Shown: in pieces, positions 42,476 to 50,745 of the stretch
How the letters are laid out: every line of letters begins with the position of its first letter
Position numbering within the stretch: the stretch's first letter is position 1
Source: an uncultured Acidobacteriia bacterium
GTDB lineage: Bacteria; Acidobacteriota; Terriglobia; Bryobacterales; Bryobacteraceae
Length of the DNA: 64,000 bases
NCBI GenBank assembly: GCA_903825445.1
Contig: CAIKAS010000277.1
Location: 1-64,000, forward strand
Direction of reading: 5' to 3'
The notes under the pieces: model-generated
Told to the model about the DNA's origin: nothing
Seen by the model: the letters and a program-made list of their open reading frames with translations, nothing else
Databases searched by the model: none
Program-made: the position numbers and the translations under genes

Positions 42476-42526
42476 CGGGGCTTCCTACTCGCTTCCGCGC
42501 ACAACAACGTAAAAGGAGGAGACAAC

Positions 42527-42820
42527 GTGGATAACACACCTGGGTGGAACGGTTTTGGATACTGGATTTTAGTTCATCTGAGGGCTGCAGTGGCTACCGT
42601 GGGATTAACCGGGTGCGGGGTTGGTTTCGTCAAGTTCCTGCGCCACGCGCCGGCACCCCGAAAAGGCTCAGTCTGGGCGGGTTGCCTTTTCGACACGTTT
42701 CAGGATCTGGCGAGCAATGATTCACGCATCGGCGAGCGCCGCGATGAGAGCGGACGGGCAGCGGCGTCCGAACCGACCCCACAGTATTCTTCAGGGCCAG
42801 CGCCGCCTCCACGGCAATAG
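42527..42820 (+). CDS. Small holin-like single-helix membrane protein
   Basis: 97 residues from GTG 42527, placed seven bases after the strong ribosome site AAAAGGAGG; the open frame upstream to 42404 is not supported. 'FGYWILVHLRAAVATVGLTGCGVGF' is one membrane helix, followed by a basic turn and a soluble tail 'DLASNDSRIGERRDESG'. This resembles small phage-derived or host membrane proteins in overall shape, but I do not recognise the family. It immediately precedes mscL; a membrane stress function would fit, but that is inference. Confidence 0.62.
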   Translation: MDNTPGWNGFGYWILVHLRAAVATVGLTGCGVGFVKFLRHAPAPRKGSVWAGCLFDTFQDLASNDSRIGERRDESGRAAASEPTPQYSSGPAPPPRQ

Positions 42821-42861
42821 ACCGTCAGGGACCGTTTATATTGGTCGAAGGAGAAAATGCG

Positions 42862-43263
42862 ATGGCTGGCGGTTTCAAACAGTTCTTGTTACGCGGGAAT
42901 GTAGTGGATTTAGCAGTCGGCGTTGTGGTGGGGGCAGCATTTGGCGCCGTCGTGACGGAGTTCACGAAAGACCTGCTGACACCGCTGATCGCGGCGGTAG
43001 TTGGTAAGCCGGACTTTTCCAACATTCACTTCGAAGTGAATGGCAGCAAGTTCTTGGTGGGGAGCTTTTTCAATGCGATTATCTCATTTTTACTGATATC
43101 GACAGCGGTCTATTTCTTTGTAGTGCTGCCGGTTAATGCGCTGATGACGCGCGCTAAAAATGAACCGCCCCCGCCCGACCCCACGACTAAGAAATGCCCG
43201 GAGTGTCTCAGCGAGATTCCCATCGCCGCGAAACGCTGCGCTTTCTGCACCTCGCAGATATAG
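42862..43263 (+). CDS. mscL: Large-conductance mechanosensitive channel with C-terminal zinc ribbon
   Basis: 133 residues from ATG 42862 (AAGGAG eight bases upstream). Helix 1 is 'GNVVDLAVGVVVGAAFGAVVTEFTKDLLTPLI', the MscL signature, and helix 2 is 'FFNAIISFLLISTAVYFFVVLPVN'. MscL opens under membrane tension to release solutes in osmotic downshock and is pentameric. Unlike the classical protein, the C-terminus carries a zinc ribbon 'KKCPECLSEIPIAAKRCAFCTSQI' in place of a purely helical bundle. Such a tail is seen in some relatives. The ribbon could bind metal or a partner. Confidence 0.95.
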   Translation: MAGGFKQFLLRGNVVDLAVGVVVGAAFGAVVTEFTKDLLTPLIAAVVGKPDFSNIHFEVNGSKFLVGSFFNAIISFLLISTAVYFFVVLPVNALMTRAKNEPPPPDPTTKKCPECLSEIPIAAKRCAFCTSQI

Positions 43264-43349
43264 AAACAGTGTGGCAATGAGTGCGCGCGTGCCCGAAATT
43301 TCGCGCGACTGCCTGCACGGTGTGTTACGGTAGTGGTTTCCACCCGGCC

Positions 43350-44063
43350 ATGAATTTCGACCGCAGTATCGCGCGTCTTATCGACCACACTATTCTCAAA
43401 CCGGAAGCACTCCGGAACGATGTGAAAACCGTCTGCGATGAGGCTCTGCGGTTCGGTTTCGCGAGCGTTTGCGTAAACCCGTTCTGGGTGCCGCTGGTAG
43501 CGGCGCAACTCAAGGGTTCTGTAGTTCGCGTTTGTACGGTTTCTGGATTTCCGCTCGGCGCGACGAGCACTGCTGCCAAGACTGCCGAGACGATAGCCGC
43601 GTTATCGGATGGCGCGGAGGAAATCGACATGGTCATCAACGTGGGTGCGCTCCTGGGGGGCGAAACCGCCGTGGTGGATTCGGACATCCGGGCCGTGGCG
43701 GAGGCCAGTCACGCACGCGGCGCCATCCTCAAAGTAATTATCGAGACCGCGCTGCTCACCGACGAAGCGAAGGTCCTCGCGTGTCGGATTGCGCAGAGCG
43801 CAGGGGCAGATTTTGTGAAGACCTCGACTGGTTTCAGCAAGTCCGGCGCCACGGTTGAAGATATTGCCCTGATGCGCAGGACTGTTGGACCATCAATGGG
43901 CGTGAAAGCCTCGGGCGGAATCAGAACGCTTGAGGATCTGAAGGCGATGGTGGCAGCAGGCGCCACCCGCGTGGGAGCGAGCGCGAGCGTTCGGATCGTC
44001 GAGTCCACCGCGGTTTCCGGCGGCGCCAAAGCCGCAGACGGCGGAGCGCCGTCCTCTTACTAG
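43350..44063 (+). CDS. deoC: Deoxyribose-phosphate aldolase
   Basis: 237 residues from ATG 43350. The barrel has '[12 protein letters not shown]', '[10 protein letters not shown]', '[14 protein letters not shown]', '[15 protein letters not shown]' and the Schiff-base lysine in '[13 protein letters not shown]', with '[15 protein letters not shown]' as the second conserved Lys. It splits 2-deoxyribose 5-phosphate into glyceraldehyde 3-phosphate and acetaldehyde in deoxynucleoside salvage. The stop is one base before the following sensor phosphatase gene. The ATG at 43281 in the same frame would add 23 unlikely residues. Confidence 0.96.
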   Translation: MNFDRSIARLIDHTILKPEALRNDVKTVCDEALRFGFASVCVNPFWVPLVAAQLKGSVVRVCTVSGFPLGATSTAAKTAETIAALSDGAEEIDMVINVGALLGGETAVVDSDIRAVAEASHARGAILKVIIETALLTDEAKVLACRIAQSAGADFVKTSTGFSKSGATVEDIALMRRTVGPSMGVKASGGIRTLEDLKAMVAAGATRVGASASVRIVESTAVSGGAKAADGGAPSSY

Positions 44064-44064
44064 C

Positions 44065-45840
44065 ATGCGTTCGCCCAGCGCCAGAACCCAGTTCCGCGAA
44101 CGCACGGATCTGCTTGATTTCCTTCTGGAAGTTTCCACCGTTATGGCAGAGACGCTGGACCTGGACGAATTGCTGGCCAGCGTGGCGGGCATCGTCCAGC
44201 GCGTCATACCGTACGATCTGTTCGCCATTCTGCTTTACAACGATAAACGTCAGGACCTTCGAATCCGGCGCGCAGTTGGCCATCGCGAGGACGTGGTTCG
44301 AAATCTTTCGCTGCGACTCGGTGAAGGAATTGTGGGAACGGCCGCGCAAACACGCGAACCGATTTTGGCGACAGACACTTCTCTGGATCCACGATATCTG
44401 CCAACATCCGACGTCGTGCGATGCGAACTCAGCGTGCCTATGATCGCGCGGAAGCGACTAGTGGGCGTAATCGACGTTCAATCGGCGCGGCCGGGCGCAT
44501 ATTCCGATTACGACAGAGCGCTCTTGCGGCTGATTGGTAGTCGTGTTGGCGCCGCTATCGACAATGCGCAGTTATATCGTCGGGCCGAACGGCAGTACAG
44601 AACCATCCGGGCGCTCTCACGCATTTCTCATGAATTCTCTTCAATCCTTGATCTGGACGAACTTCTTGGCAAGATCGCGTCGAGCGTGCGCACGCTGATC
44701 GATTACAGTGCGTTCAGCATACTGCTGGTGGATGAAGAGCGTAAATTCCTGCGCCATCGGTTCAGCCTGCGCTACGACGAGCGAGTGAGCATCGACAATA
44801 TTCCGATGGGAAAAGGCATCACCGGTGCAGCGGCGGTGGGGCGGGAGATTGTACGGGTTCACGATACCGCCGTGGACCCGCGTTACATCGCGACGGATTC
44901 CGGTATCCACAGTGAGCTTGCCGTGCCGCTGATGGTGCATGACGTTGTGATCGGCGTGATGAATCTGGAAAGTGAACGCATTGGATTCTTCACCGAAGAC
45001 CATGCACGCACGATGAGCCTGCTGGCACCGTCGGTTGCTATTGCGGTCGAAAATGCACGACTCTATCAGGAAATTGGCGAGCGCGAGCGGCTGATGCAGG
45101 AGGATCTGCGCGCCGCCTTCGACTTGCAGACTGTGCTTCTGCCGCAGGAGGCACCGGAAGTTGAGGGACTGGAGATAGCGATCGGCCTGCGGCCGGCCCG
45201 CGAAATCAGCGGAGATCTTTACGACTTTTTCGGACACAACGACGGGCAAATGCAAATCGCGTTCGGCGATTCCAGCGGTAAGGGAGCCGCTGCTGCGCTG
45301 TTCGGCGCCATGGTCAGTGGACTCATGCGCACATTGGCGCCCCGCCGCCGTAAGCCGGCGGAACTGATGAAGTCCCTGAACGAAGCGCTGGTCAACCGCA
45401 AGGTGGATGGCCGCTATCTGACGCTGCTCATGATGTTATGGGATCCCAAAACGATGGCGTTCACGATGGCGAATGCGGGTGGTTCACCGCCGATGATTTG
45501 CCGGGGCGGCGAGATCATCAACCCGCACCTTGAGGGCGTACCGCTCGGCCTGTTGCCAGATCGCGATTACGAAGAGCAATCCTTCGACACCCGGCCCGGG
45601 GATCTGGTGGTTTTGTTCTCCGACGGCGTTTCCGATCACATATCAGGAGCCGGCGAAGACTACGGGTCGGTGCGACTCGGCCGGATCCTGCAACGTTACA
45701 ACAAGCTCACGCCGCGGCAACTGGTAAAAAAAATCTTCGCGGATCTGGACGCGTTTAACACGGTGCGGTTCGACGACCAAACCCTGATCGTGATGCGCGT
45801 GAAGCCGCCGACAAGCCCCGAAGCAATAAGGATCAGGTAA
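44065..45840 (+). CDS. GAF-GAF-PP2C (RsbU/SpoIIE-type) serine phosphatase
   Basis: 591 residues. Two tandem GAF domains (about 20-160 and 185-330) are suited to bind small ligands or light and redox signals. A linker helix ('ERERLMQEDLRAAFDLQTVLLPQ') leads to the SpoIIE-like phosphatase ('EISGDLYDFFGHNDGQMQIAFGDSSGKGAAAALFGAMVSGLMRT') with the metal-binding Asp in 'SGDLYD', 'GDSSGKG' and 'LFSDGVSD'. In other bacteria such proteins dephosphorylate anti-anti-sigma factors to start a stress response. No anti-sigma factor is nearby. It lies between deoC and lysA with almost no spacing, probably for expression only. Confidence 0.92.
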   Translation: MRSPSARTQFRERTDLLDFLLEVSTVMAETLDLDELLASVAGIVQRVIPYDLFAILLYNDKRQDLRIRRAVGHREDVVRNLSLRLGEGIVGTAAQTREPILATDTSLDPRYLPTSDVVRCELSVPMIARKRLVGVIDVQSARPGAYSDYDRALLRLIGSRVGAAIDNAQLYRRAERQYRTIRALSRISHEFSSILDLDELLGKIASSVRTLIDYSAFSILLVDEERKFLRHRFSLRYDERVSIDNIPMGKGITGAAAVGREIVRVHDTAVDPRYIATDSGIHSELAVPLMVHDVVIGVMNLESERIGFFTEDHARTMSLLAPSVAIAVENARLYQEIGERERLMQEDLRAAFDLQTVLLPQEAPEVEGLEIAIGLRPAREISGDLYDFFGHNDGQMQIAFGDSSGKGAAAALFGAMVSGLMRTLAPRRRKPAELMKSLNEALVNRKVDGRYLTLLMMLWDPKTMAFTMANAGGSPPMICRGGEIINPHLEGVPLGLLPDRDYEEQSFDTRPGDLVVLFSDGVSDHISGAGEDYGSVRLGRILQRYNKLTPRQLVKKIFADLDAFNTVRFDDQTLIVMRVKPPTSPEAIRIR

Positions 45841-47079
45841 ATGTATCGGTACGACAATGGCAGTTTGTTTTGCGAACAGGTGAATCTTGAGGAGATTGCC
45901 CGCAGTGTGGGCACGCCCTGTTACGTTTACTCTTCGCGTTCGATATTGAATGCCTGGCGGGCTTATGACGAAGCATTCGGCGACATTCCTCACGTGGTTT
46001 GCTATGCAGTCAAAGCTAACTCATCGCTGGCGGTTTTGTCGATGCTTGCCAAAGCAGGCTCAGGCTTTGATATCGTTTCGGGCGGCGAGTTATTTCGTGT
46101 GCTGAAGGCAGGAGGAGATCCCGCGCGCGTCGTGTTCTCCGGGGTCGGTAAGACCGCGACCGAAATCGAAGCAGCGCTGCGGTCCGGTATTCGGAACTTC
46201 AACTGTGAATCCGAAGGCGAACTGAATGAGATCGATTCGGTAGCCGGGAAGCTCGGCGTAACCGCGCAATTCTCTTTGCGCGTGAACCCGGATGTGGATG
46301 CCGTCACCCATCCTTACATCAGTACGGGGCTGAGGGACCACAAGTTCGGTATCGACATTGCCGCCGCATCCGACGTGTACCGCCGGACCCGCAGCCTTAG
46401 CAATGTTCGCGCATCCGGAGTTAGTTGCCACATCGGCTCGCAGATACTGGATTATTCTCCTATTTTGGAGGCAGCCGGCAAGGTACTTAACCTGATCGAA
46501 TCGCTGCAGGCAGAGGGCCTCCCGATCGATCACGTGGACCTCGGCGGAGGACTCGGCATTGCGTATCAACCGGGCGACGAAGCGCCGGGAATACGGGATT
46601 TCATCACGGACATGCGCGAGCGGATCGGCCGCGCCCGGTTGACGGTGATGATCGAACCCGGACGGTCTATCGCGGGACCGGCTGGCGTTCTGTTGACGCG
46701 TGTGTTGTATCGCAAGAAAAGCCCGGCAAAAGAATTTATCGTGGTGGATGCCGCCATGAACGATTTGATTCGCCCGGCACTCTACAAAGCGCACCATGAA
46801 ATCAGGCCCCTCCGGCAAACCGAAGGCAAGACTGTCATTGCCGATGTGGTGGGTCCAGTCTGCGAAACAGGCGACTTCCTTGCCCGTGATCGCGAAATGG
46901 CCGACGTACAACCGGACGACTGGCTCGCAGTCTCTTCGGCCGGAGCATATGGATTCGTGCAGGCGTCCAACTACAATTCGCGCCCACGCGGCGCCGAGGT
47001 ATTAGTGGAAGACGACAAGTGGCGGGTAATCCGCACGCGTGAGACGTACGAAGACCTCATCCACGGAGAAACGATGTGA
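45841..47079 (+). CDS. lysA: Diaminopimelate decarboxylase
   Basis: 412 residues starting one base after the phosphatase stop. The PLP lysine is in 'VVCYAVKANSSLAVLSMLA' near residue 60. 'GSGFDIVSGGELFR', 'HIGSQILDYSPILEA', 'DLGGGLGIAY', 'MIEPGRSIAGPAG' and 'VGPVCETGDFLARDREM' are the other family motifs, including the Cys of the second active-site loop. The enzyme makes L-lysine from meso-diaminopimelate in the last step of the lysine pathway. The next gene's GTG overlaps the stop. No lysine riboswitch was seen. Confidence 0.96.
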   Translation: MYRYDNGSLFCEQVNLEEIARSVGTPCYVYSSRSILNAWRAYDEAFGDIPHVVCYAVKANSSLAVLSMLAKAGSGFDIVSGGELFRVLKAGGDPARVVFSGVGKTATEIEAALRSGIRNFNCESEGELNEIDSVAGKLGVTAQFSLRVNPDVDAVTHPYISTGLRDHKFGIDIAAASDVYRRTRSLSNVRASGVSCHIGSQILDYSPILEAAGKVLNLIESLQAEGLPIDHVDLGGGLGIAYQPGDEAPGIRDFITDMRERIGRARLTVMIEPGRSIAGPAGVLLTRVLYRKKSPAKEFIVVDAAMNDLIRPALYKAHHEIRPLRQTEGKTVIADVVGPVCETGDFLARDREMADVQPDDWLAVSSAGAYGFVQASNYNSRPRGAEVLVEDDKWRVIRTRETYEDLIHGETM

Positions 47080-47612
47080 GTTCGGCTACGAAGCGGCGCC
47101 CTGGCGGCGATCCGCGATATCCGATCGGATGCTTTCAGTTCCCGCAATCGGTATCGGCGACTGAACGGGAAGACTTTCTGCTGCGTCTCGTGGGGGCGCC
47201 GGCGCGGCTACGGGTTGCCGTCACAGGACTTTCGGAAAAACAACTCGAAACACCGTACCGGGAAGGTGGCTGGACCGTGAGGCAAGTGATCCATCATGTT
47301 CCGGACAGTCACATGAATAGTTACGTACGCTTCAAGCTGGCGTTGACAGAAAACGAGCCGACGATCAAGCCTTACGACGAGGCGGCGTGGGCATCGCTCA
47401 AGGACAGCGCGGAGACTCCCGTGGAAACGTCGCTGCTCCTGCTGGAATCGCTGCACGAGCGCTGGGTGACGTTATTGCGCGGCCTTACGGAAGAGCAGTG
47501 GGCGCGGACGATGCGTCACCCTGAAATCGGCCTTCTTCGGCTCGACCAGGTATTAGCCCTCTACGCGTGGCATGGCGATCACCACACCGCTCACATCCGG
47601 AACGCCTTTTAG
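47076..47612 (+). CDS. DinB-like (YfiT/BstA) metal-dependent hydrolase or thiol transferase
   Basis: 178 residues from GTG 47076. The four-helix DinB fold has 'GWTVRQVIHHVPDSHMNSYVRFKLAL' and, at the C-terminus, 'YAWHGDHHTAHI', giving the three-histidine metal site. 'ERWVTLLRGLTEEQW' is typical of the YfiT subgroup, whose members include bacillithiol S-transferases. With the YpdA-like reductase at 17141 this hints at bacillithiol use, but the synthesis genes are not in view. It is co-translated with lysA. Confidence 0.85.
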   Translation: MSSATKRRPGGDPRYPIGCFQFPQSVSATEREDFLLRLVGAPARLRVAVTGLSEKQLETPYREGGWTVRQVIHHVPDSHMNSYVRFKLALTENEPTIKPYDEAAWASLKDSAETPVETSLLLLESLHERWVTLLRGLTEEQWARTMRHPEIGLLRLDQVLALYAWHGDHHTAHIRNAF

Positions 47613-47613
47613 C

Positions 47614-49338
47614 TCAGGGAAGGATTTCAAAAGACGCCTGTGTGCGGCGCCATTCGCCGTCACAGAGGCGTATGCGGCGCACCTGTACGACACCGCGTTC
47701 AGCGTCCTGCGTGATCGTTGGGTGGCACCTTCCATCGGCATCGAGCGTGCACCAGTTTTTCCATATTCCGGAACGCGCTAATTCGTCATCCGGAAGTCTG
47801 TACTCAACGTCCAGACGGCAAGAAGGAAACCCCGGCACTTCAACTGAGACCTGTCGGCTACGATTGACGCTTTGCGGAGTAATAGCGATTCTCGTCCAGG
47901 GATTCCGGGATATTGGTACTCCTGGCAAGACGCGTATCGGAACCGCCCCGGCGTGAATGACGACGGCATATTCGGAGAGATCCGTGGTGTCAAACGAGCC
48001 GCCTAACTGGGACGGACGATCCACCCAGAGCGTGGCATCACGCCACGCAAGGCGTATCAGAAACAATTGGGTCCATTCAACAGAAGGCAATTGGTCGTCG
48101 GCAACCAAGACCCGGCTCCCGGACTGAAGGTTCGGATTGGCGCGCGTCAGCGCATCTGCAAGAGCACGCAGCCCGTGTTGCTGTGGAAGCAGTGAGTCGC
48201 CCATATGGGCTGCGGCGTCACGTTGCCCGGCATAGAGACCGACAACAAGGACGACGAAACACCAGGATGCCGCGGTTTCCCGCCGTCGGCAAACTGAGAT
48301 GTCACCTCCGCCGAATCTCTGCGCGCTCAAGTCGATAACTCGAGCAAGAAAGGCACCCGCATAGAGCGACCAGCCCAGCCAGGGTATGTACCAGACGAAA
48401 CCGAATCGACCGGGGATGACTAATAGCGGCAGCAGTGCGATATTCGCAAACAGGATTCCGAAGACCATCGGCCGGCTGCGTAGCAGGATTCCGACCAACA
48501 ATAAGAAGGCAAGACAGACCAAGAGATACCCCGTATCGATCACCATGTTTCTCAAGAGGATCGAATAGTAGTGGTTGAGTTGCTGACCAGCGTAGGCCAG
48601 TGACATTCGCGGGACATAATCCGGAGTAATGCTCATCTGGTTCGGCACCTGCGTCTTCACAAGGCCGTAGAGGATTGCGATCACGGCCGCGACGGCGATG
48701 GGGATCGATCGGGCTCGCCACCGATTCAGATGGCAGTGGAAGACGATCTCGTAAGCCGCAAGCAACGCGGGCCATGCGACCGCCATTTCCTTACTATCGA
48801 GTGCGAGGCAATAAAGTGCGAGGAAGACCGCGAGGTGGCGGCCGTTGAGGTCTGCGTCATGACTACGTACTCGGACGTAGACAATCAGCGCGGATATGCC
48901 GCACGTAAAACAAAGAATGTCATAAAGAGTCCCTGTGTTGAAATAGAGTCCGCCCATGCACGCGTTGACAGCACAAATCAGCGCCGACAGGGTCGCGGTG
49001 GTGGCGGATCTTGCCACGTTCCTGACCAACAGCCAGGCCAGAGAAAGATTCAGCAACAGGCAAAGATAGCAAAACACGCGGAAGGGAACGGGGTCGAGCC
49101 CGAACGTGGCGAATAGAATCCGATAAACAACACCGCCGAACGGGCGATACTCCGGAGTGACCACCACGGCGGTGTGTACCAGCAGCATCGCCAGAGAACG
49201 CTGTCCAAAACCGTGAAGAAACTGAATATTTGTGAGGTCGTCGCCAGTGAAATACGCGGTAAGACCCCGCCATGTCAGCGCCAGAAAGTAGGTCGCGATC
49301 AGAGCAGTTGCACCTATGAGCTTTTGAACGCGCGTCAT
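47614..49338 (-). CDS. Multi-pass membrane protein, glycosyltransferase/O-antigen-ligase type
   Basis: 574 residues with about eleven hydrophobic helices across residues 5-390 and a soluble C-terminal part. 'GLTAYFTGDDLTNIQFLHG' near the N-terminus resembles the catalytic Asp-Asp loop of GT39/GT-C-type lipid-linked sugar transferases; 'CMGGLYFNTGTLYDILCFTCGISALIVYV' lies in a later helix region. The soluble end has a beta pattern ('VSVEVPGFPSCRLDVEYRLPDDE'). A role in assembling or modifying the exported polysaccharide fits its place at the end of the export operon, 92 bases after the kinase gene. Precise reaction is not known. Confidence 0.75.
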   Translation of the reverse strand: MTRVQKLIGATALIATYFLALTWRGLTAYFTGDDLTNIQFLHGFGQRSLAMLLVHTAVVVTPEYRPFGGVVYRILFATFGLDPVPFRVFCYLCLLLNLSLAWLLVRNVARSATTATLSALICAVNACMGGLYFNTGTLYDILCFTCGISALIVYVRVRSHDADLNGRHLAVFLALYCLALDSKEMAVAWPALLAAYEIVFHCHLNRWRARSIPIAVAAVIAILYGLVKTQVPNQMSITPDYVPRMSLAYAGQQLNHYYSILLRNMVIDTGYLLVCLAFLLLVGILLRSRPMVFGILFANIALLPLLVIPGRFGFVWYIPWLGWSLYAGAFLARVIDLSAQRFGGGDISVCRRRETAASWCFVVLVVGLYAGQRDAAAHMGDSLLPQQHGLRALADALTRANPNLQSGSRVLVADDQLPSVEWTQLFLIRLAWRDATLWVDRPSQLGGSFDTTDLSEYAVVIHAGAVPIRVLPGVPISRNPWTRIAITPQSVNRSRQVSVEVPGFPSCRLDVEYRLPDDELARSGIWKNWCTLDADGRCHPTITQDAERGVVQVRRIRLCDGEWRRTQASFEILP

Positions 49339-49430
49339 GGCCTGATCTATGTTAGTCGCTCGCGTCGCGTTACGAGATCAGCACTAAGTATGACAGCCGT
49401 CTCCGGCAGTTCAGGAGGGACCGTCCCGGT

Positions 49431-50738
49431 CTAGTTCCAGCCGTCGTCATCGTCGTTATCGCCATCTGATACAACGGGCTTGGCTTTCACCTTTTCCGGT
49501 TTGGCTTTTGGCGGCTTGTCTTTCGATTTAAAGCGCGAGAAGAAACCACCCTTGGGTTTTGCAGGTTGTTCGCCCGCCTCCGCAGCAACGAAACCGTCAC
49601 TCCTGCTACTCGGCCCGCGCGGCGGCGCATCGGTAGCTTCTTCGCCTGTCGCAATTTTCGGAAACTGCTGAGCTCTCTCGTCATCATCGGATTCGCCGGC
49701 AATCTCAGGTTGGGCTTCGGCGTCGACGGACTCAACTCCAGCACGCTCTTCGGCCTCACCAGCGTCGTCCGTTTCCTCGCGCCCATCGTCGTCTTCGTCT
49801 TCGGCAGGCACATCGTCAACGTTCTCGGACTTCGTGTAATAGTACGTGTACTTGCTATAAAGTTCGCCGGCACGAGCGCCGTTCGCGACGATTCCCAACA
49901 CGTTGTTTTCGCAAAGTGTCTGAATGGCGCGCACAACACTGTCGTAAGTGGTGGAGCCGATGCGCACTACCAAAATGATGCCGTCCGTGATGGTTGCGAG
50001 CAGATTCGCGTCCGCCGAAAACAGCAGGGGAGGCGTATCCAGAATCACCCAGTTAAAAACCTTCCGGAACGAATCGAGCGTGTAACGCACCGGTCGCATG
50101 TTCAGAAGTTCCAGGGGATTTCGGACGGCCGAACCGGCGGGCAGAATGTAGAGGTTGGTACCCTCGACGTGTCGAATACACTCTTCGAGCGATTTCTCAC
50201 CGAGCAGGAAGTCCGAAAAACCCGGTGTTCGCTCACACTGGAACTGCTGATGCACAACGGGGCGACGAAGATCGAGATCGGCCAGCAACACCGGAAGTTC
50301 CAGTTGAGCCTGCGCCAGCGCCAGATTACACGCGGTGAAAGTCTTACCCTCGGCGGGAGAGGCACTGGTACAGACCACTACGCGTAGATCCTGCTGCGCC
50401 TGCATATGATTGAGCCTGGTGCGCAGGCTGCGGAACTCTTCGGACGCCCCGTCGTGCGGTTCATCCGGATTAATGAGGTGAGCTTCTGGTGCGGGACGGA
50501 ACGGAATTGTCTTGCAGCGGGCGAGGAAGGCGCGCGCGTCGATCTGGAGGCCGCCAGTCTCCGGACGCATGAGTCCTCGAGATGGTGCGGAGGGCGGCAC
50601 TTCAACCGAATCGGCACCTGCGAGTCCACCTTCTTCTTTGACGACAAGCGCACGCCCGTCACCTTCAGTCGACGGCGCGTCAAGCGTCCCTTCCAGCATT
50701 TGCTCCGCACGGCGAAGCGCATCATGTACGCGGCTCAT
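49431..50738 (-). CDS. CpsD/CapB-type bacterial tyrosine kinase of polysaccharide export
   Basis: 435 residues. The P-loop 'ASPAEGKTFTACNLALAQ' (Walker A) and 'VLLADLDLRRPVVHQQFQ' (Walker A') are typical of BY-kinases. 'FNWVILDTPPLL' is Walker B. Near residue 310, the Tyr cluster 'YSKYTYYYTK' is a likely autophosphorylation site, though it is followed by an unusually long low-complexity tail (~120 residues) first acidic ('DEDDDGREETDD') and then lysine/proline-rich ('KPKGGFFSRFKSKDKPPKAKPEK'). The N-terminal 'MSRVHDALRRAEQ' is the helix seen in these ATPases. It pairs with the GumC-like protein eight bases upstream to control chain length. Confidence 0.88.
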   Translation of the reverse strand: MSRVHDALRRAEQMLEGTLDAPSTEGDGRALVVKEEGGLAGADSVEVPPSAPSRGLMRPETGGLQIDARAFLARCKTIPFRPAPEAHLINPDEPHDGASEEFRSLRTRLNHMQAQQDLRVVVCTSASPAEGKTFTACNLALAQAQLELPVLLADLDLRRPVVHQQFQCERTPGFSDFLLGEKSLEECIRHVEGTNLYILPAGSAVRNPLELLNMRPVRYTLDSFRKVFNWVILDTPPLLFSADANLLATITDGIILVVRIGSTTYDSVVRAIQTLCENNVLGIVANGARAGELYSKYTYYYTKSENVDDVPAEDEDDDGREETDDAGEAEERAGVESVDAEAQPEIAGESDDDERAQQFPKIATGEEATDAPPRGPSSRSDGFVAAEAGEQPAKPKGGFFSRFKSKDKPPKAKPEKVKAKPVVSDGDNDDDDGWN

Positions 50739-50745
50739 ATTTTCC

